64,000 nucleotides of DNA from Siphlonurus alternatus (Eukaryota; Arthropoda; Insecta; Ephemeroptera; Siphlonuridae), in NCBI GenBank assembly GCA_949825025.1, contig OX463782.1:27754759-27818758 (forward strand). Direction: 5' to 3'. The translations under genes and the position numbers were made by a program. The notes beneath the pieces are model-generated. The model saw nothing but the letters and a program-made list of their open reading frames with translations. It was not told where the DNA came from and searched no databases. Of this stretch, positions 57,791 to 64,000 are shown one piece after another. How positions within the stretch are numbered: position 1 is the stretch's first letter; every line of letters begins with the position of its first letter.

Positions 57791-58136
57791 GTAGTAGGTT
57801 AGTAATTGGATGGGTGACCATTTTCAATTTTCAACAAAAATTACGTTTCCCATCCAGGGGTAAATCATTGCGTTTTTCCATTTTCCACTATAATGTGGTT
57901 AACCTGACTTTGGACCATTGCACTTCCGGTTCATTGACAAAAGCTGTTCTGGCTGAGGTTTCCAAGTTTCCCTCCAGTCGCAGGCAAATGCCAGGATGGA
58001 TTGCAAGGCCGTGAGGCTGCCCCGTTTCGAAAAAGCCGGCGAAACGCTCAAGTTAAGGTTTCGGAAGGTTCGGGGTTTCAAAGTAGTATGTAATTAGTAA
58101 GTAGAAGTACCCAAAAGGGTTTAATATAAAAATTTA
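57791..58136 (+). mobile_element. 5S-rRNA-derived SINE, subfamily B, 5'-truncated
   Basis: It begins inside the 5S-derived head (ggttagtaattggatgggtg) and matches the 23505-23914 element to its 3' end (acgctcaagtta, ggtttcggaaggttcggggt, gtagaagtaccc). The 11-bp direct repeat AAAAGTAGGAA flanks it at 57780-57790 and 58137-58147, supporting insertion as a 5'-truncated copy by target-primed reverse transcription. Confidence 0.83.
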
Positions 58137-58920
58137 AAAAGTAGGAAAAATATAGGGAAAAATTTAATAACGTTACGCGTGCGGCTTTCCTCGTCACGCA
58201 AACTCATATATGTTATTATGGAAGTTATGAACTAATATCCTCTTTTAAGACGCACTTGGGTTGTAGTAGTATCTATATGGAGTGGAAATATATGACGTCA
58301 TTACATACAGGTGAAAAATAAATATGGAAAAATATTCTTTGGAAATAGAAAGTTTTGTTAAAGAAAGCTTTCTTAGTAATATATCACATTTTTCTGGTGA
58401 CTTTTAAGAAAAAAATCGTGACGATGTTACATCTATGCTTTGTCATCATACTAAAAAAAAAAAAATCGAGGCTAAAAATTATTAACATAAAGTATTTTTT
58501 TTATATGTTAAGTTTACCTTGTTAAATTTCATAAGAATTTTGTTATAACTTATCATTTTACCTCTATATTATGTTAATATCAATCTGGCAATTATCTATT
58601 TAGTAAAGTTTGAAGTGGGACCTTATTATAGAAGTTTAGTGTAAGTACTGTAAATTATACAACATAAATACAGTATATATAGTTGTATTGCAAAATTTTA
58701 ATTTTAATCGATTAATTGTAAACTTCGTAACAAAATATAACATTATAAACATGTAGGTATATAGTAAAATATCAAAAACCAAAAATGCAATTTTAATATG
58801 TTTATATTATATAATATAAGCTGTATTGTAACGGTATAGTATATGACTTAAAAATTTGTTTGTTGAATTGTAAATCGTCTTATAAAAAAATTAGTTATTT
58901 TTTTTAAGTTTATCATTTCC

Positions 58921-58923
<3 letters not shown>

Positions 58924-59003
<80 letters not shown>
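58924..59003. repeat. (TA)n microsatellite, about 80 bp
   Basis: Uninterrupted TA dinucleotides. Confidence 0.97.
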
Positions 59004-59006
<3 letters not shown>

Positions 59007-59219
59007 GTTTAGTTGATAGGACTTTTAGTCCTGACTACGCCTTTTTTTATAAATAAAGTCCTTTTTATTATTATATATATTAATATAATTATATATAATT
59101 GCAATAAATAATTCCATGAATCATTATATATTTGAAGTCCACACAAATTTCTGTACATTTTATCACACAACCTGCCAAACATTTATATATATTTTTTTTC
59201 ACACATGATATTGAATGCA

Positions 59220-59540
59220 TCCCCTCACACACCGTTGTTATGTTCGTCCCTATACTGATCGATGCGCTCGTTATGCCACCCACCCTCCCACCCCTAACCC
59301 CCTCATGTAACCCCGTGAGAGACAAGCGGCAAAATCGTCATCGTGTTGCAAGCTATAACGTATATAGTGCTGGTGGTAGACAAATCATTCATTATGCAGG
59401 ATTGGCAGTGTGGTGGTGGTCGACGTAACAGGCCCCGGGGAATCAGCAAACACTCATTAGGCGAGCCTACATGATTGGCGGCTTTTTGATTGGTTGACAC
59501 CTGCTATACCTGATGAGGCGAGGAACGTGAGGAGGGTGGG
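59220..59540. promoter_or_regulatory. GC-richer island, candidate regulatory element
   Basis: Contains two inverted CCAAT strings (ATTGGCGG, GATTGGTTGA) 14 bp apart near 59474-59495 and a CACCTG E-box. Open frames on both strands here are short and mutually overlapping, so coding is unlikely. Confidence 0.25.
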
Positions 59541-60514
59541 CGGGGAAATTTAAATATTTAAATATTATGCATTCTCTCTTTTCTACCTTTTATATATCCA
59601 TCACTACTCTTCTTTCGCAACAAATACATGCAACATGTCACGCAACTTGATTATGTGTATATATACTCAAAACATTTTGTTGTATTATTATATATTACAT
59701 AAAGTCTATATTTACCAGATAATTTTTGTTAAACAATTGTAAATAAAAATTAGAATTATAATAACAAAAAGCTTTTGAACAATGCAGAATTGTTTTATGT
59801 AAAAAAATACTACTATATGGATAAAATAAAATCATTCTCTCATTTCATAATATAATAAAGAATGATATAATGTAAAATTAAAGAGAAGGGAAAATTTGTA
59901 CTTTGTTTTATAATTATAAACAAAAAAATCGGATTATATTAATATTTTGTTGATATATAAAAATTATAAAACATCAGTAAATTTATACGTGATAATTGAA
60001 CAATATATAACGAGGAAATTTATTATTTATTGATGATTATATCAGTAAAATAAGTTTATAGCAATTTAAATATTTACTTTAATATATATGCATTATATTT
60101 TAATATTTTCAATATTTTCAAGGTAAAAAATTATATTTTTCGGTTGTTCGCTTCATCAAAAAGTTCATGGGTAAGTTTACATACGTATAACACTGCAGGA
60201 TTTGGTATATAAACTAGAATTTGTGACTTTATAAGATTAGATAAATATGATAATTATATATAATATATGGCGTTTGGCGCATAAAATTATTTTGATGAAG
60301 GAAGTTATAATATGTTTAGAGTTTAGACTAATGTTTATGGCCTGCATGCATGGTTCTCCAAAGCCTTCCAAAGGTAAATACTAAAAAAGCCACTGTTTTT
60401 TATTATAATACAATACTCTTACAATAAAGATGCAGCTGCAGTTAATAATATTAAGATCAGGCGTACGGAGAAACAAAAATGTAAAAGTATTACACAAAAT
60501 GAACATTTACATAT

Positions 60515-60836
60515 AATGGAGTACCGACCTCAAATTTTTTTATTGCAGAAATGGATAGAGGGTGCAAAAATATGCTACTCTGAATTTTTTTCAGATTTTT
60601 CTGAGACCGGGAAGTATTTTTAAAAAATTATTGAACATCCATTTTGATGACGTCACGAGGCGCCTCTCTTAAGAAAAGGATAGGACATTAACGCCCGTGA
60701 CGTCATAAAACGGACTTTCAATAATTTTTTAAAAATACTTCCCGGTCTCAGAAAAATCTGAAAAAATTCAGAGTAGCATATTTTTGCACCCTCTATCCAT
60801 TTCTGCAATAAAAAAATTTGAGGTCGGTACTCCATT
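60515..60836. mobile_element. Long-palindrome MITE, copy 3 (best preserved)
   Basis: A 322-bp near-perfect inverted repeat: AATGGAGTACCGACCTCAAA at the left and its complement at the right end, with arms running inward through ttgcagaaatggatagaggg, tgctactctga and ccgggaagtatttttaaaaa. The centre again has a pair of TGACGTCA/GTGACGTCA strings. High arm symmetry suggests recent insertion or ongoing arm conversion. Confidence 0.85.
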
Positions 60837-63800
60837 ATGCATTACACAAACTCTCAATAAATTATTAACGTTTTTAACAGTAATCAGCAAAATGAACAAA
60901 ACTATGAAAAAACATAAAGAGGTTAAAAAAATTCTATTTGCTATAACCCTACAATGTCTGAAACAAATATGGTTCTTTTTACTTTAAAAACATTGATATA
61001 TAACATTCATATTAAATTTGACGAGTAACCCAAAAGATAAAAGAAAACATTAACTACCTCAAGTATAAACATCATGTACATATAGATAAATTTAAGTTTT
61101 CATTTTTATTTACATTTAACATTAATAATTAATGATAAATACACACTTTAATATTATATGAAAATATAAAAAATCAATATTTTAATTTACATTTAACATC
61201 ACCTAATAAACAAACTTTACTTTTCTCACCCTTTTCTCTGTATACATAAATTTTCTAAAAAAAAATATATAAATAATATTTACCTAAAGAAAAAAAGTGA
61301 TACTGTATAAAAATTTTAATCTTTTGAACCATTAATTTATATAATATATATTTTTTTTATTCATATAAAATTTGATAGCAGCGAGAATGGTAAACGTTCT
61401 AAGTTTCGACGTCACTCAAATTTAAATGTCAACATCGACAACAAATATTTGCAAATTCTCCACGAGAGCAAATACCTGAGCTGTGTTTACTATTCAACCA
61501 GCAAGCAAGCAGAGAGTGAGAGAGAGTATAGAGCTTGTTAATACGATGGAATCCGTAGCTCAAACACGTTAGTCAATCTTATAAACAGACATTATAATAA
61601 CAAGTGGATCATTTATATTCAAAAACTTAACTAAAAAAATAAATATCCTATTATATAATATATATATACGATTAAAATATAATACTAACATTATTATGAT
61701 TATGTGATTGAGATAGATCTATTTAATTTATATGTCTATATAAAAAAGCCACTAGATAAACGTTGTAACTACTGTATGCAGAGAGCACACATCACATGAA
61801 AGTATATATATAGAGACTGGGATGTTGCTCGCTTTTGTTATACCCCTAGAAAGGACTGAGAGATATTTAGACGTGACCTAACGACAATTACGGGGATCAA
61901 TGATAACAAAAATGTTCACTCTCAAAGACTTCAGCTGAGTTATATATAAGCACGAAACATGAAACTTTTCGTCATAAGAGGATTAATTGTTCTTTTTGTA
62001 TTCTGTATATTTATTATTATGATATTTTGTATAAAGGAGAGGGAGAGAAGTATTGTTTTGTATATTAAGGGATTATAATTTATGTTGATATAATATTTAT
62101 AATAATTTCATTTATCATACATATATAGGCAAGACCTACCTCTCCACCAAGTTTTATCAGAATAACGAATTCTGCTCTCCACCCCACCCCCACCCCGCAA
62201 CCCTTGTAAGTGGCAAAGCGTATATACGTGCTGTACGGGGTGTACATAGTTTTGATAAAAATTTAGCGATTGAAATAATTTGTACAAAATAAATGTAATT
62301 TAAATATTTTTCCTATTAAGTGTTAACTAATTGTTGAATTAAACTGAATGACGAGAATCCAAGAGAAATGCTCACAGATAAATTATTTTTTTTTTTAAAT
62401 TACTATTATAATATTCATGATTCATGACTTACATGTATGGATTAATTATGTTTACTATTTTTATTATTTTTCTTAAGGGTATGTTTTCTTGACTTTATTA
62501 TATTTGGTACATTGGTTCTGTAACTGTTGCTGAATAAATAATAATTTGAATTTGAATTTGTCTTTGTTTTACTTCATATATATTGCAAATGTATAATGAT
62601 TACTAATTGTTAGAGGCTTTAAGCTGCTAATAAAATTAAATATAATTATATAAAAATTTGAACTTTAAATATATCAACTCGTATAAAATAAGTTCTATAT
62701 TAGAAGAAATTTCTTTGAATAAAATTTACTTGAGGCAACCCCTTTATACAAAAAAAAAAAAAAAAAAAAATACAATAAAATAAAATAAAATACAATAAAA
62801 TTCTATAAAGATAAATTTATTGTTATATAAAAATTCCTGACTTCACATTTCTGCTCTAGATTTGTCAAGAAAGAGGTGCACTTTTGAAAAGTTTTTTTTT
62901 TGTATTACATGGTATGTCATGGGGGCGTGAGAGAACACCTGCTGAGATGGAACCAAGCAGTCTGGTCAGCTCCAACAATACCTGCAGTGCAACAATGATC
63001 TTTACATTCAAGTACCGATCTCACAGGAAAAGGCATCATATTTGGCTGTCAATATTTTAACCAAAATATTTTTGTCATACACCTTCTAATGTATATAACA
63101 TATGTTGCACCTATATATAGATTATACCTGGATGTGCAGCATAAAGGTGATAAAAGCCTCTATGTTGCACGTAACATAGAAAGATATGCTTTATGTAACA
63201 TTGATTACTTCCGTTTCCTTTTAACAAAATTTACTACGCCAGTAGAAAAAAAAATATATTGTTAAGTATTTTCGCATAATTTATGAAAAATGATAATAAA
63301 TTTTATATGTCAAAATATTATTGTCTATTGTTGATTCAACATTATTTTGTTATAAAATATAACATTTACAGGTAAAATATATTAACAGAGGAACTCTTTT
63401 ACTGCATCGTAAAAATAAAAGAGTGAGAGAGTATCGAGTGTTTGAAGTTTTTATTGCAGTGTTATCTTTCAGACGAAACTTTAGATGGTTGTTCTTATAC
63501 TTGAATGATTGATCGATAAGATAAGACGAACTTAGTTGTAACATATAATGAGATGTGATTTAACTTAAATCATTACTATGAATGAAATGTAATTACTTAC
63601 TATATCTCATTGCTTAATTATAAAATAAAAATACTAATCTTATCTATTATTTTGTAATAAAATAATTTAATTAAATGGTTTTTCAACCTATTGCAGCCTT
63701 TTAGTTAATTAAACCTTCTTTTTATTATACAATTGATTTGAAATTGTAGCGTTATATGTATAATATTATAATGTATACAGTATATATTTATAAAAAATGT

Positions 63801-64000
63801 TAACTAATATCTATAGGTATAATAATCTCTCTCACAATCAGTGATTTAAGCAACATATATATGGCAGGGAATAACATCTGTTCCCTGTATATGGTATAAT
63901 ATTATATAAAAATGAGCCCGAATAAGTACTTTTTTTATTATATGTATTATACCTATTATTATTGATATAACGTTAAATTTTTTCATCGTATATTATATAC

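Larger units (their letters stand above)
50139..64000. other. Gene-poor AT desert, second part
   Basis: No confident exon on either strand. It holds two SINE copies, one palindromic MITE, microsatellites, a 36-bp palindrome and several GC-richer islands, listed separately. 60837-64000 shows nothing interpretable beyond AT-rich sequence and homopolymer tracts (e.g. A run at 62751-62770). Confidence 0.55.

Noticed and set aside
1..64000. CRISPR arrays, bacterial operons, phage or defence systems, rRNA genes
   Set aside because: The window is eukaryotic nuclear DNA. The only rRNA-like sequence is the 5S-derived SINE head, and no regularly spaced direct-repeat array is present.
1..64000. Autonomous LINE, LTR or DNA transposon coding regions
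   Set aside because: I found no reverse transcriptase, integrase or transposase motifs in any frame; all mobile elements here appear non-autonomous.

Overview
This is an AT-rich (roughly 70% or more A+T by eye) eukaryotic nuclear window. It has spliceosomal GT-AG introns, long AT microsatellites, 5S-rRNA-derived SINEs and many small inverted-repeat transposons. GC-rich exons sit in very AT-rich introns and spacers. Together these suggest an invertebrate animal, most likely an arthropod and possibly a crustacean or other non-insect lineage. The lineage is inferred from style, not from a diagnostic gene.

Two genes are well supported. On the minus strand, 6918-9194 is an uninterrupted 758-codon reading frame for a long coiled-coil protein. 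On the plus strand, 10537-32122 holds a ten-exon gene whose splice phases all agree. It encodes a 536-residue coiled-coil protein with a low-complexity N-terminus, an RRFSDP motif and a C-terminus that fits a class I PDZ ligand (TNL). I recognise neither protein as a named family. The two genes are divergent and share a spacer of about 1.3 kb.

Layout: 1-6917 has no confident gene and holds a 326-bp palindromic MITE plus a TA microsatellite. 6918-9194 is the minus-strand gene. 9195-10536 is the divergent promoter region. 10537-32122 is the ten-exon gene, with a 10-kb intron 5 rich in mobile elements. 32123-64000 is a 32-kb stretch with no convincing exon. That stretch contains a 2-kb TIR element with two elements nested in it, a 1.15-kb hAT-like element with a perfect 8-bp target-site duplication, SINE copies, microsatellites and scattered GC-rich islands with homeodomain, E-box, ETS and octamer motifs that look like cis-regulatory sequence.

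I see no new enzyme system or defence system. The strongest unusual content is the mobile-element archaeology: an element-in-element-in-element nest in which the host's other arm preserves the empty site, a 9-bp-TSD Mutator-like MITE, a three-member long-palindrome family, and a two-subfamily 5S-derived SINE. The PDZ-ligand final exon of the ten-exon gene is also notable.
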